Source: a virus. From it: a stretch of DNA of 25,791 nucleotides. Below the pieces are notes generated by a model that worked only from the letters and a program-made list of their open reading frames with translations, did not search any database and had not been told where the DNA came from. The stretch is taken from positions 1 to 25,791 of IMG/VR virus record IMGVR_UViG_3300044946_000138; one strand, 5' to 3'. Shown here one piece after another: positions 1 through 5,491 of the stretch. The position numbers and the translations under genes were made by a program. The stretch's first letter is position 1, and each line of letters opens with the position of its first letter.

Positions 1-2
1 AA

Positions 3-59
3 TATAATGAGAGCACATCTGATTGGCTTAGAGAAGCATTATACTGGATGAACAGGTGA
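3..59 (+). CDS. 3' end of a gene cut by the left edge
   Basis: An open frame enters from the left edge and ends at TGA 57-59. The 18 visible residues (YNESTSDWLREALYWMNR) look like ordinary protein, with a Trp-rich amphipathic end. The stop overlaps the GTG start of the next gene in a GTGA junction, the arrangement of translationally coupled genes, which supports both calls. No function can be read from so short a piece. Confidence 0.5.
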   Translation, partial: YNESTSDWLREALYWMNR

Positions 60-343
60 CGGCCAACAGGATTGTTAAAATTTTATCTAAAAAAGGCATT
101 AGAAACAATGATATAGTTTCATTCAAGGTTGAAAATCAAGATATGTGGATTGGTCCTACGGCAGGTAAATTGATTTTAGAAGGAAAAGATGCGCCGTACT
201 TAGATTGTGATGGGATGATTTTAACAATTGATGAAGGTTACGATGTTTATGGAGGCACCATAGAAAAATTAGAGGCGGACGAAATTGATCTTAAGCTATA
301 TTATTCTCTCTTAAAATCTAGAAATCAAATTACATCTGGTTAA
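56..343 (+). CDS. Hypothetical protein, 95 aa
   Basis: Starts with GTG at 56, overlapping the stop of the preceding frame (GTGA), so it is probably coupled to that gene. The protein is soluble-looking and mixed alpha/beta: a basic N-terminus (about residues 4-16), alternating hydrophobic stretches that suggest beta strands (residues 20-70) and an acidic C-terminal helix. There is no signal peptide, membrane segment or Cys cluster. I do not recognise the family. The start is supported by the overlap rather than by a clear ribosome site. Confidence 0.6.
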   Translation: MTANRIVKILSKKGIRNNDIVSFKVENQDMWIGPTAGKLILEGKDAPYLDCDGMILTIDEGYDVYGGTIEKLEADEIDLKLYYSLLKSRNQITSG

Positions 344-385
344 ATTACACCAGGCGATGTGTGACTTCGTATAACAGCCATTATG

Positions 386-514
386 TTAAATTATTATTTT
401 TACTTCCACATCAATTAATCTGCTTCTAAGCTCTTTTATCTCTTTAGATAAATCGCCAATTTTAAGTATTAAGATCCAAACAATAATTGATAAAGCTATA
501 AATAAAATTAACAT
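386..514 (-). CDS. Small one-TM protein with charged helical tail, 42 aa
   Basis: ATG 514-512 to TAA 388-386. Residues 1-17 are almost purely hydrophobic (MLILFIALSIIVWILIL), a single membrane segment. The rest is a charged heptad-like helix (DLSKEIKELRSRLIDVEVK) that would form a short coiled coil in the cytoplasm or periplasm. The start lies 6 bases after the stop of the 67-aa gene, so it is the last gene of a three-gene minus-strand unit. There is no strong Shine-Dalgarno site, and expression probably depends on coupling. The topology fits small phage membrane proteins (holin-, spanin- or exclusion-type), but nothing in the sequence picks one of these. Confidence 0.55.
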   Translation of the reverse strand: MLILFIALSIIVWILILKIGDLSKEIKELRSRLIDVEVKIII

Positions 515-520
515 ATGTAT

Positions 521-724
521 TCAACTGAGTCCAATTTGTGACTTATAGTCTTCACAGACTCTCATAAATGCATTCATCACTTCGAATTCTAAACAAATCC
601 GATTTTCTATATAAATTCCATTGGAGGTTAACAACCAAAGTCTATTCATTTTATCTATATGGGCATACGCTCCGTCCCCCAGGAAAACTGAATTTTCTTT
701 ATTTAAATCTTCTTGTTCGATCAT
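521..724 (-). CDS. Small conserved phage protein (LGDGAYA family), 67 aa
   Basis: I chose the ATG at 724 because GGGAG lies 7 bases upstream; an ATG at 748 is also open but has no ribosome site and overlaps the upstream gene. The protein contains VFLGDGAYAHID near residue 13, then RLWLLTSNGI and ENRICLEFEVMNAF. It resembles a widespread unnamed family of small phage proteins with 'LGDG.YA ... NG ... I.LEPEV' (recalled, not searched). The function of that family is not known to me. It is the second gene of the 1221-386 unit, 20 bases after the stop of the 158-aa gene. Confidence 0.72.
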   Translation of the reverse strand: MIEQEDLNKENSVFLGDGAYAHIDKMNRLWLLTSNGIYIENRICLEFEVMNAFMRVCEDYKSQIGLS

Positions 725-744
725 TATTGCTCCCGTGTAAATTA

Positions 745-1221
745 TCAAATCCCAAAAAACGCCGTAATCGATTGTCGATAATGATTAAGGCTTGCCAATA
801 ATACCACCCATTCTGAAAATGGAATAGTGATCGGATTGGCTCTCTCAGAAATATCTATTTGAGAGTTGCTTTGCGTTCCGTAATAACTAATTATACTGGG
901 CCCACTGGATTCGTTGCAAGTTAAAGACCATGCATTAGTAAAAGAAATATAATGTTCATTAGAAACAAAAGAGGTAAAAGGTGTTATAAAGGCGCTTCCA
1001 GGACTAAAATTATAGACAATGGCCGTTTGAAATATAGTTATTTGATTTAATAATGTAATAAAATCTGTTCCCGAAAGGGATATACCAGGAATGATCGAAA
1101 ATACAATATTGTTGCTTGATTGGTCGTAGGTAATATTTTCAACGGCAGTAACGCCTGATAAAGAATCAAAAGTAACTGTTCCGCCCGCTAAATCTACAAC
1201 ATTGGTATTGACTAAGCTCAT
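745..1221 (-). CDS. Hypothetical beta-rich protein, 158 aa
   Basis: ATG at 1221 is preceded by AAGGA at 9-10 bases and by the promoter at 1260-1288. The protein is rich in Ser, Thr, Ile and Asn, with alternating hydrophobics and few charges, like phage virion or fibre proteins. Examples are NNIVFSIIPGISLSG and SSGPSIISYYG. It ends in a short amphipathic part (SLNHYRQSITAFFGI). No catalytic motif or signal peptide is visible. It could be an accessory virion or surface protein expressed apart from the main late operon; this is an inference from composition only. Confidence 0.65.
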   Translation of the reverse strand: MSLVNTNVVDLAGGTVTFDSLSGVTAVENITYDQSSNNIVFSIIPGISLSGTDFITLLNQITIFQTAIVYNFSPGSAFITPFTSFVSNEHYISFTNAWSLTCNESSGPSIISYYGTQSNSQIDISERANPITIPFSEWVVLLASLNHYRQSITAFFGI

Positions 1222-1259
1222 ATTAATATGTCCTTAAATGAATTTCTTTAATCGTACAA

Positions 1260-1288
1260 ATTATAAGAAATTTTCAGGGAATTTGCAA
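1260..1288 (-). promoter_or_regulatory. Sigma70-like promoter for the 158-aa gene unit
   Basis: On the minus strand TTGCAA (1288-1283) and a perfect TATAAT (1265-1260) are separated by exactly 17 bases. The predicted transcript start near 1253 leaves about 30 bases of leader containing AAGGA before ATG 1221. It would drive the 158-, 67- and 42-aa genes. Confidence 0.72.
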
Positions 1289-1312
1289 GCGTTTATAAAT
1301 TTACTGATTTTT

Positions 1313-1411
1313 TCATATTAACATCTTAATGGCCTCTATTAATGGCTGTATATTATCTTCTCTTATATCGTGAGATAAAGCTATATATAGACCTTTTACT
1401 GAATCCGTCAT
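1313..1411 (-). CDS. Micro-protein, 32 aa, phage VKGLYIALSHDIRED family (short)
   Basis: The SPFH gene ends with TGA, and after one base an ATG (1411-1409) opens a 32-codon frame. The sequence VKGLYIALSHDIRED followed by PLIEAIKML matches a small phage family I recall as 'VKGL.VALS.D..EDDA..I..AI.MI'. Members of that family usually continue past this helix for about 25-35 residues, so this copy may be truncated. It has no Shine-Dalgarno site of its own and is probably translated by coupling to the SPFH gene. Confidence 0.5.
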   Translation of the reverse strand: MTDSVKGLYIALSHDIREDNIQPLIEAIKMLI

Positions 1412-1412
1412 T

Positions 1413-2354
1413 TCATTTAGTGGGCAATATAAAAGGAACGCCATGTGAGGCCAAAGTAGATGGCAATTTTCCATCCCATTTTTGAACGCTTTGCCATTGA
1501 ACAAGCTCTGCAGTCACGGATTTAGATATTAACTGATTAGACGCAGATTCCGCCTGGGCCTTTATGAGCTGACTTTTAGCTTGGCCTTCGGCAATGGCTA
1601 TTTGTTTTTTAGCCTCTGCTTCTGCCTCCCTCAACTCGTTTTCTCTTTGTTGTGCCCGTTGAGTAGCCTCAATCTTTAGGTTTAGCGCCTTCATAACGGT
1701 TTCTGGTACATCGAAACTACCGATCAAAAAGATTCTAGATATATTAAAACCAAGCGGTTCTAAATCTATTGCTACTTCTTTTCGAATAAAATCAAAAAAA
1801 TCTTCTTTTTTTGGCCCTATTAAATCTTCAACTTTCATTCTAGAAGAGGCCCTGTTGATAGCGTCCCTAATGTTGTTTCTGATGAATAGATGAGTTATTT
1901 CGTCCATTCCTTTCCTATATTTACAAAATAATTCATGTATTTTAGTGGGAACCAGATTAAAATTTATACCAATTCCGGCTTTAATTGTTAAACCTTCCGA
2001 AGTTTGAAAACTGAAAGACTCCTCATTAATCCACTGATGATTTTGTTCAAATATTGGGAATTTATATAAAGATTCCCAAGGCTTAATAAAATGATAACCA
2101 ACTAAAAGTTCTTTTTCTTCAACCCCCTTTTTGGAACCAAATAAATTTACAATGACCCCAACTTCTCCAGGACTAACTTTTGAAAAAGATGAAAAAATTA
2201 AAGTCCCCCACAATATAACAAAAATTGAAACTAAAGACCATAAAATATTAAAACTTTTTTCTTCGGCGGGAAAACGCTTTAAATCTTTAATAAGACTAAA
2301 TTTCAAAAATATAAGAAAAAATATAGTTGCAATTAATACGAATATAAAATACAT
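1413..2354 (-). CDS. SPFH/Band-7 (stomatin/prohibitin-like) membrane protein, 313 aa
   Basis: Residues 1-21 and about 37-57 are two hydrophobic segments. They are followed by a Band-7 domain (about 58-225, beginning SPGEVGVIVNLFGSKKG and containing GYHFIKPWE and IRNNIRDAINR). A long Ala/Glu/Lys/Gln coiled coil occupies about 230-280 (NELREAEAEAKKQIAIAEGQ). The end, WDGKLPSTL...VPFI, is typical of bacterial and phage SPFH proteins. SPFH proteins form membrane-associated ring or cage assemblies, and the bacterial HflK/HflC pair modulates FtsH protease. In a phage this could shield or redirect a membrane protease or form a microdomain, which is inference. Two N-terminal TM segments are more than the usual single anchor. 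AGGGG lies about 7 bases before the ATG. The neighbours are two small TM coiled-coil genes upstream and the 32-aa gene downstream. Confidence 0.9.
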   Translation of the reverse strand: MYFIFVLIATIFFLIFLKFSLIKDLKRFPAEEKSFNILWSLVSIFVILWGTLIFSSFSKVSPGEVGVIVNLFGSKKGVEEKELLVGYHFIKPWESLYKFPIFEQNHQWINEESFSFQTSEGLTIKAGIGINFNLVPTKIHELFCKYRKGMDEITHLFIRNNIRDAINRASSRMKVEDLIGPKKEDFFDFIRKEVAIDLEPLGFNISRIFLIGSFDVPETVMKALNLKIEATQRAQQRENELREAEAEAKKQIAIAEGQAKSQLIKAQAESASNQLISKSVTAELVQWQSVQKWDGKLPSTLASHGVPFILPTK

Positions 2355-2374
2355 TTCTAGCCCCTGTTGATTAA

Positions 2375-2620
2375 TTATTTCAACCAGTTAAATATCATAT
2401 TGATTACAAGAGCTCCTATAATAGTAACTCCTATTCTTTCTAAATATTTAAATTCAACCGCTATCATCTCAAATCGCCCATTTATCTTTTCGAACATCAG
2501 ATTTAAGTCAAGTTCTGGTTCAGCTGCCTTTGATAAAGTCTCTGCCTCAAATAAAGCCTGCTCTTCTGTATAGCCTGCTTCTAGCGCTTGTTTATAAGTT
2601 TGTAGTGTGTCAATTCTCAT
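2375..2620 (-). CDS. CCDC90/DUF1640-like coiled-coil membrane protein, 81 aa
   Basis: A strong ribosome site (GAGGAGG) precedes ATG 2620. The N-terminus MRIDTLQTYKQALEAGYTEE and the following helix have the pattern of the DUF1640/CCDC90-like family (IDTL.xYK..xxAGYTE.QA). A charged coiled coil follows, with one C-terminal TM segment (about residues 60-78, IGVTIIGALVINMIF). The 78-aa paralogue lies just upstream in the same unit and the SPFH gene 20 bases downstream. These proteins form TM-anchored helical bundles; no biochemical role is established for the phage versions. Confidence 0.78.
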   Translation of the reverse strand: MRIDTLQTYKQALEAGYTEEQALFEAETLSKAAEPELDLNLMFEKINGRFEMIAVEFKYLERIGVTIIGALVINMIFNWLK

Positions 2621-2640
2621 TCAAAACCTCCTCATTTTAA

Positions 2641-2750
2641 TGTCCGCGCCCGCAGATAGGGATTACACCTATCAATCTTCCCGGACATCTAAGCTAATAG
2701 CTTTTGATGGCGGGGTGCTTTCTTGGCTCGGTTTTACGGACGTTACGGGC
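2641..2750. other. GC-rich, strongly self-complementary intergenic island, perhaps a decayed tRNA-like element
   Basis: This stretch between two minus-strand genes is visibly more GC-rich than its surroundings and folds extensively. Stems seen are: GATAGG 2655-2660 with CCTATC 2668-2673 (7-base loop GATTACA); AAGCT 2691-2695 with AGCTT 2699-2703; TGTCCG 2641-2646 with CGGACA 2682-2687; and GCCCGCA 2648-2654 with TACGGGC 2744-2750, one T-G wobble. Read on the minus strand, the last stem encloses the element like an acceptor stem and the 6-bp/7-base hairpin next to it resembles a T arm, but the TTC of a T loop is absent and no D or anticodon arm can be fitted. A short palindromic hairpin (2765-2780) follows. 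Plus-strand and minus-strand frames here do not resemble a known protein. Confidence 0.4.
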
Positions 2751-2808
2751 TCTCTAAGCTATGCAGGATATTTATATCCTATACTAATCGCGTGTGATTT
2801 AACAGTAA

Positions 2809-3045
2809 TTATTCCCATCCAAATCTTTTTCCAATCTTAGGCAGAACAAATGCAATCAAAAATACGCCGGCTATTTCCCAGGTGAAGAATATTTTCAAAT
2901 CATTTTCCAGGATTTTTAAATCTTTTGTAGTTACAACACTATCAAAAGAAGCATTTAGTGAATCTACAGCAATTACGGCCTGTTTTTCGGTATACCCGGC
3001 AGCTAAATAATCTTTATAAACTTTCAGCGTATCTATGTGACTCAT
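2809..3045 (-). CDS. CCDC90/DUF1640-like coiled-coil membrane protein, 78 aa
   Basis: AAAGGAG lies 6 bases before ATG 3045. The N-terminus MSHIDTLKVYKDYLAAGYTE is nearly the same as that of the protein at 15420-15725 (MSHIDTLKVYEEYRAAGFDE) and close to that at 2375-2620. Residues 20-50 are a charged helix, and about 53-70 a TM segment (WEIAGVFLIAFVLPKIG). First gene of the membrane module that includes the SPFH protein. Function unknown; it is one of four paralogues in the window. Confidence 0.78.
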   Translation of the reverse strand: MSHIDTLKVYKDYLAAGYTEKQAVIAVDSLNASFDSVVTTKDLKILENDLKIFFTWEIAGVFLIAFVLPKIGKRFGWE

Positions 3046-3084
3046 GACAATCTCCTTTCTTAAATCTATTCTATACTAATAGTG

Positions 3085-3405
3085 ATGGAAAAGGAAAGCC
3101 GTGAAACTAGGAATCTAAGACAAGAGTCCAGGCTTTTAGGGGCTCATCTCCATATTTTATTTAATAAACTAAATGATGCAACCAAACAATTAAATGAAAT
3201 GGGACCTAGGCTTAATATCATTGGATGGTTATATGACACTTTTATTAGTGATAAACGAAAAAGGCTTGAAGAAGAAGTTCTAGTTTATGAAACAAAAATA
3301 GTAGAAGTATTGGAAGAGAAAGCAAAACTAGATACAATCCTAGATGAATCTGAGGAAGAAGACCGGCAAATCAAAGAAGGGTTTGAAAAGGCCAGGACGA
3401 CTTAA
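3085..3405 (+). CDS. Coiled-coil protein, 106 aa
   Basis: The frame opens with GTG-ATG (3082 and 3085); I prefer ATG 3085. No Shine-Dalgarno site is present. A TATACT hexamer at 3072-3077 would place the transcript start at about the ATG, so the mRNA may be leaderless; no good -35 box is visible, however. The protein is highly charged and helical. Residues 20-45 and 60-105 are coiled coil (RKRLEEEVLVYETKIVEVLE), joined by a GPRLNIIGWLYDTF hydrophobic hinge around residue 42-55. It is convergent with, and overlaps by 4 bases, the zinc-binding gene at 3402. Not recognised. Confidence 0.62.
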   Translation: MEKESRETRNLRQESRLLGAHLHILFNKLNDATKQLNEMGPRLNIIGWLYDTFISDKRKRLEEEVLVYETKIVEVLEEKAKLDTILDESEEEDRQIKEGFEKARTT

Positions 3406-3623
3406 ATAAAACCTCGATAATCCTTTAAAATACGCTTAGCGAAGTCAGAAATATTAATCGGATTTTCGGGGGGATTCTTTTCAGCGCTGCTTACGCAAGA
3501 TGGATTGTCATTACAATATCTTATTGTAACGACCCAGTCTCTTGCCTTGATTTTTCTGGTCGAAACATGAGTTTCATCCCTAGATTGGTCGCATATATTA
3601 CAATTCCATTTGATAGAGCCCAT
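3402..3623 (-). CDS. Putative zinc-binding phage protein, 73 aa
   Basis: Contains WNCNIC (CxxC, residues 8-11) and, about 28 residues later, RYCNDNPSC (Cx5C), which together give four Cys able to bind one zinc. The 'RYCNDNP.C' signature occurs in small phage zinc-ribbon-like proteins I recall; their role is not known to me. The ATG at 3623 overlaps the stop of the 26-aa micro-gene (TAATG), making it the last gene of the RHH-headed chain of small genes. Confidence 0.65.
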   Translation of the reverse strand: MGSIKWNCNICDQSRDETHVSTRKIKARDWVVTIRYCNDNPSCVSSAEKNPPENPINISDFAKRILKDYRGFI

Positions 3624-3703
3624 TAATTCTCTCTAAAACAAGTAGCCCCAGAATAAATTAAAATCCCTATAAAATGTACTATACATTCTGTTTTTTCCTT
3701 CAT
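3623..3703 (-). CDS. Micro-protein, 26 aa, hydrophobic
   Basis: ATG 3703-3701 is preceded by an excellent ribosome site (AGGAGG, 7 bases away). The frame (MKEKTECIVHFIGILIYSGA, then TCFREN) ends in a TAATG overlap with the zinc-binding gene. A hydrophobic stretch (residues 8-21) could span or lie on the membrane, and the two Cys flank it. The good ribosome site and end-to-start overlap make translation likely. No known family. Confidence 0.5.
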   Translation of the reverse strand: MKEKTECIVHFIGILIYSGATCFREN

Positions 3704-3719
3704 TGTCGCCTCCTAATAT

Positions 3720-3845
3720 CTAATAACCATCATTATCAGCTATTCGTATAATGCTCTTCATAGATTTAATACTATACCCCCAGATATACCCGGCTACGAA
3801 ACTAAAAATCATCAGAAAAAAAGTATCGACTAATAACATCGTCAT
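3720..3845 (-). CDS. Small one-TM protein, 41 aa
   Basis: ATG 3845-3843 overlaps the preceding stop as ATGA and has GAGAG 7 bases upstream; an in-frame ATG at 3839 is an alternative. Residues 3-24 form a TM segment (MLLVDTFFLMIFSFVAGYIW), followed by a basic/polar tail (SIKSMKSIIRIADNDGY). It ends at TAG 3722-3720, 16 bases before the ATG of the 26-aa gene. Function unknown. Confidence 0.5.
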   Translation of the reverse strand: MTMLLVDTFFLMIFSFVAGYIWGYSIKSMKSIIRIADNDGY

Positions 3846-3928
3846 TCTTCATCTCTCTGTATCACTAAATCAAGACAATCCCTCATTACCTAAAAATATC
3901 CATTATTTGTTTTTTTCCTTTCTATCAT
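3842..3928 (-). pseudogene. 28-codon frame interrupted by one amber codon
   Basis: From ATG 3928, which overlaps the RHH stop as ATGA, the frame reads MIERKKTNNGYF and then TAG (3892-3890). The same frame continues with GTA, ATG 3886 and 13 further codons (MRDCLDLVIQRDEE) to TGA 3844-3842, which overlaps the next ATG as ATGA. GGAGGAG precedes the first ATG. The frame therefore exactly bridges its two neighbours with overlapping ends, as an intact gene would, except for the amber codon. It may be two micro-genes, a nonsense-mutated gene, or a read-through gene. TAG ends other genes here (4387-4389 and 25573-25575), so general recoding is unlikely. Confidence 0.35.
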
Positions 3929-4113
3929 TTCCTCTCCTCCTTCTCAAGTCGTTCACTTAACCACAACCTAATCAAACTACTAAAGGCGATTCCTTTTCTG
4001 AGCGCCATAGCACGAAGACTTTCTAATAATTCATACGTTACCTTTACGTGTACACGCCCTAGATACTGGTCCTCTTCGTCTTTTCTCGACTTCTTACGGG
4101 TTTTTGTTCTCAC
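3925..4113 (-). CDS. Ribbon-helix-helix (CopG/Arc-like) regulator, 62 aa
   Basis: A very basic N-terminus (RTKTRKKSRK) is followed by GRVHVKVTYELLESLRAMAL, a beta strand plus helix, then ALRKGIAFSSLIRLWLSERL, the second helix of a ribbon-helix-helix fold (about residues 18-60). Such proteins bind palindromic operators as dimers and often repress their own gene. GTG 4113 is the start. TATAAT (4124-4119) ends five bases before it and there is no ribosome site, so the mRNA is predicted to be leaderless, as for some phage repressors. The stop overlaps the next ATG (ATGA). A TGTGCACA palindrome lies 17 bases upstream. Likely local repressor of both divergent units. Confidence 0.72.
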   Translation of the reverse strand: MRTKTRKKSRKDEEDQYLGRVHVKVTYELLESLRAMALRKGIAFSSLIRLWLSERLEKEERK

Positions 4114-4147
4114 TTGACATTATACCCCATTGTGCACATGATGGATA
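4114..4147. promoter_or_regulatory. Divergent overlapping promoters with palindromic operator
   Basis: Plus strand: TTGACA 4114-4119, 17 bases, CATGAT 4137-4142, leading to the 66-aa gene. Minus strand: perfect TATAAT 4124-4119 with a weak TATCCA at 4147-4142, leading to the RHH gene; the -10 of one overlaps the -35 of the other. TGTGCACA (4131-4138) lies between them and is a perfect palindrome, a likely site for the RHH dimer. Binding there would cover the plus-strand spacer. Confidence 0.6.
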
Positions 4148-4188
4148 GATGATGCCGAGGGACATTTCAAAAGTCAATAGGAGTTTTC

Positions 4189-4389
4189 ATGGGTCTAATA
4201 TTTTCGTGTATGGGTAAAAATAAGATAGTCCCTAAACTTAGTCCACCAATTGTTCTAGGCGAAGTCATAGATTTTGAAGAGGCTAAAAAGATTGCAGAGC
4301 GGCAATCAACGCCCTATCCTCGTCGACGGTCTTCCACCAAAAGCTCCGAAAAAGAAAAAATGTTCAACAAAATCAATAATCAAGTCTAG
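4189..4389 (+). CDS. Hypothetical basic protein, 66 aa
   Basis: AGGAG lies 5 bases before ATG 4189, and the promoter at 4114-4142 points to it. The N-terminal MGLIFSCMGKNK is followed by a Pro/hydrophobic patch (VPKLSPPIVLGEVIDFEEAK) and a Ser/Arg/Lys-rich tail (YPRRRSSTKSSEKEK). First gene of the plus-strand early unit. There is no recognisable domain, and the Cys at 7 lacks a proper lipobox. Confidence 0.6.
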   Translation: MGLIFSCMGKNKIVPKLSPPIVLGEVIDFEEAKKIAERQSTPYPRRRSSTKSSEKEKMFNKINNQV

Positions 4390-4390
4390 A

Positions 4391-4483
4391 ATGGCACCCC
4401 TTAAAAATATTTTCATTTATTTGTTGACAATCGTTTTAAGCGTGTGCATAATGGGGCCATGTGTAACTTACAGGAGCAATTGA
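4391..4483 (+). CDS. Possible small membrane protein, 30 aa
   Basis: One base after the TAG of the 66-aa gene, ATG 4391 opens a frame with a strong hydrophobic segment (NIFIYLLTIVLSVCIMGPC) and a short polar tail. It has no ribosome site and would need coupling. The same DNA contains a consensus promoter (4424-4452), which may be the real reason for this spacer. I list it as possible only. Confidence 0.35.
   Translation: MAPLKNIFIYLLTIVLSVCIMGPCVTYRSN
4424..4452 (+). promoter_or_regulatory. Sigma70-like promoter for the exonuclease-RecT unit
   Basis: Perfect TTGACA (4424-4429), 17-base spacer and CATAAT (4447-4452, 5 of 6). The expected transcript start near 4459 gives a leader of about 27 bases holding AGGAG before ATG 4486. 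It allows the recombination genes to be expressed independently of the RHH-controlled promoter. Confidence 0.7.
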
Positions 4484-4485
4484 AG

Positions 4486-5253
4486 ATGAGACCGACAGGC
4501 ATATACAATAATTTAGATATAGACGAATATCATGCATCCGAGGGCATTAGCTCTAGCGGCATATCATTGATATTGGATTGTCCTAAACGATATTTTCATG
4601 AATATATGGCTAATAATATAGATATTGAGGATTCTAGGAGACAAAATGACAAGTTCAAGCTCGGGCGAGCCGTTCATATGTTAGTATTGGAGCCCGAAAA
4701 GTTTCATGAAAAATTCTATGTTATGATGAATGATGTAGATTTAAGGACTAAAGTCGGCAAAGAAGCTTACGCAGACGCCGAGAATAGCGCTAAAGGCCGC
4801 GACATCATCAGAGCTAACGATTACAGGGAAATCGCAAAGATTTCTGAATCTGTTCTTTCTCACTCACTTTGGAAAACGTTTGATAATCGTTTAGTCGAAC
4901 AATCCATATTTTGGGATGCTGGTCTATTCAATACGCGCTTGCGCTCTAGGCCGGACGTCTACAATGACAAAATAATTATTGATATTAAGACAACCGACTC
5001 CATCAAAGCGTTTTCTAATTCAATTTATCAGTATGGATATCACAGACAAGCGGCAATGCAAATAGATGGGCTTCGCAATTTTGATGAAAAGGAACGCACA
5101 TTTGCATTCTTCGTAGTAGAAAAGAAAGAGCCGTATCTAACTGCCTGCTTTGTTTTAGATGAAGCCTCTATAGAACAGGGCAGACGTGAATATCATGATG
5201 GGGCCGTTATTTATAGCGAATGTCTTCAAAATAAAGAATGGCCCGGCTATTAG
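4486..5253 (+). CDS. RecE-like PD-(D/E)XK exonuclease (DUF3799 type), 255 aa
   Basis: I start at ATG 4486, with AGGAG 9 bases upstream, rather than at the open ATG 4444, which lies in the promoter. Features of RecE-type phage exonucleases are visible: an N-terminal helix with SSSGISLILDCPKRYFHEY (about 22-40), GRAVHMLVLEP (60-70), then the catalytic core RPDV (Asp157), IIIDIKTTDS (Asp166-x-Lys168) and YGYHRQAAMQ (Tyr185, Gln188). The family degrades one strand of double-stranded ends to expose single strands for annealing. RecT is encoded 230 bases downstream, the usual partner. Length agrees with the catalytic domain of RecE. Confidence 0.88.
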   Translation: MRPTGIYNNLDIDEYHASEGISSSGISLILDCPKRYFHEYMANNIDIEDSRRQNDKFKLGRAVHMLVLEPEKFHEKFYVMMNDVDLRTKVGKEAYADAENSAKGRDIIRANDYREIAKISESVLSHSLWKTFDNRLVEQSIFWDAGLFNTRLRSRPDVYNDKIIIDIKTTDSIKAFSNSIYQYGYHRQAAMQIDGLRNFDEKERTFAFFVVEKKEPYLTACFVLDEASIEQGRREYHDGAVIYSECLQNKEWPGY

Positions 5254-5308
5254 GAAAAGTTTCAATTAATCTCCATTCCTAAATGGGCAATCAAAGAGGA
5301 GAGCATCC

Positions 5309-5491
5309 ATGCTTAATCATGAAACCGAAACACACAATATGAAGCTTTTCGAAAAACGAATGGCTGAACTTAAGGCTCGAGGGCTTACAACTCAAGACAT
5401 ACTTAAAATGACAGGCTCAGATTACGATGTTCTTTACAAAGATTCTGTAGATAGCATCATAAAATTTTTAGAGGAGAAAACGAATGTCTAA
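5309..5491 (+). CDS. Hypothetical protein between exonuclease and RecT, 60 aa
   Basis: AGAGGAGAG precedes ATG 5309, and the 3' end overlaps the recT start by 8 bases, so it belongs to the operon. The product is small, charged and helical (KLFEKRMAELKARGLTTQDI), with no Cys, TM segment or known motif. Its place inside the exonuclease/RecT pair suggests an accessory to recombination, but this is from position only. Confidence 0.7.
   Translation: MLNHETETHNMKLFEKRMAELKARGLTTQDILKMTGSDYDVLYKDSVDSIIKFLEEKTNV

Noticed and set aside
332-360. Imperfect hairpin after the 95-aa gene (ACATCTGGT with ACCA...GATGT) as a terminator
   Set aside because: It has a 3-base bulge and no following T-run, so termination cannot be supported.
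2648-2750. A functional tRNA gene
   Set aside because: The closing stem and one hairpin look tRNA-like, but the T-loop consensus, D arm, anticodon arm and CCA cannot be fitted.
2607-2840. 77-codon plus-strand frame over the GC-rich island
   Set aside because: No ribosome site, starts inside the opposite gene, and composition follows the folded island rather than a protein family.
3751-3960. 69-codon plus-strand frame
   Set aside because: Antisense to the overlapping chain of minus-strand micro-genes, with no ribosome site.
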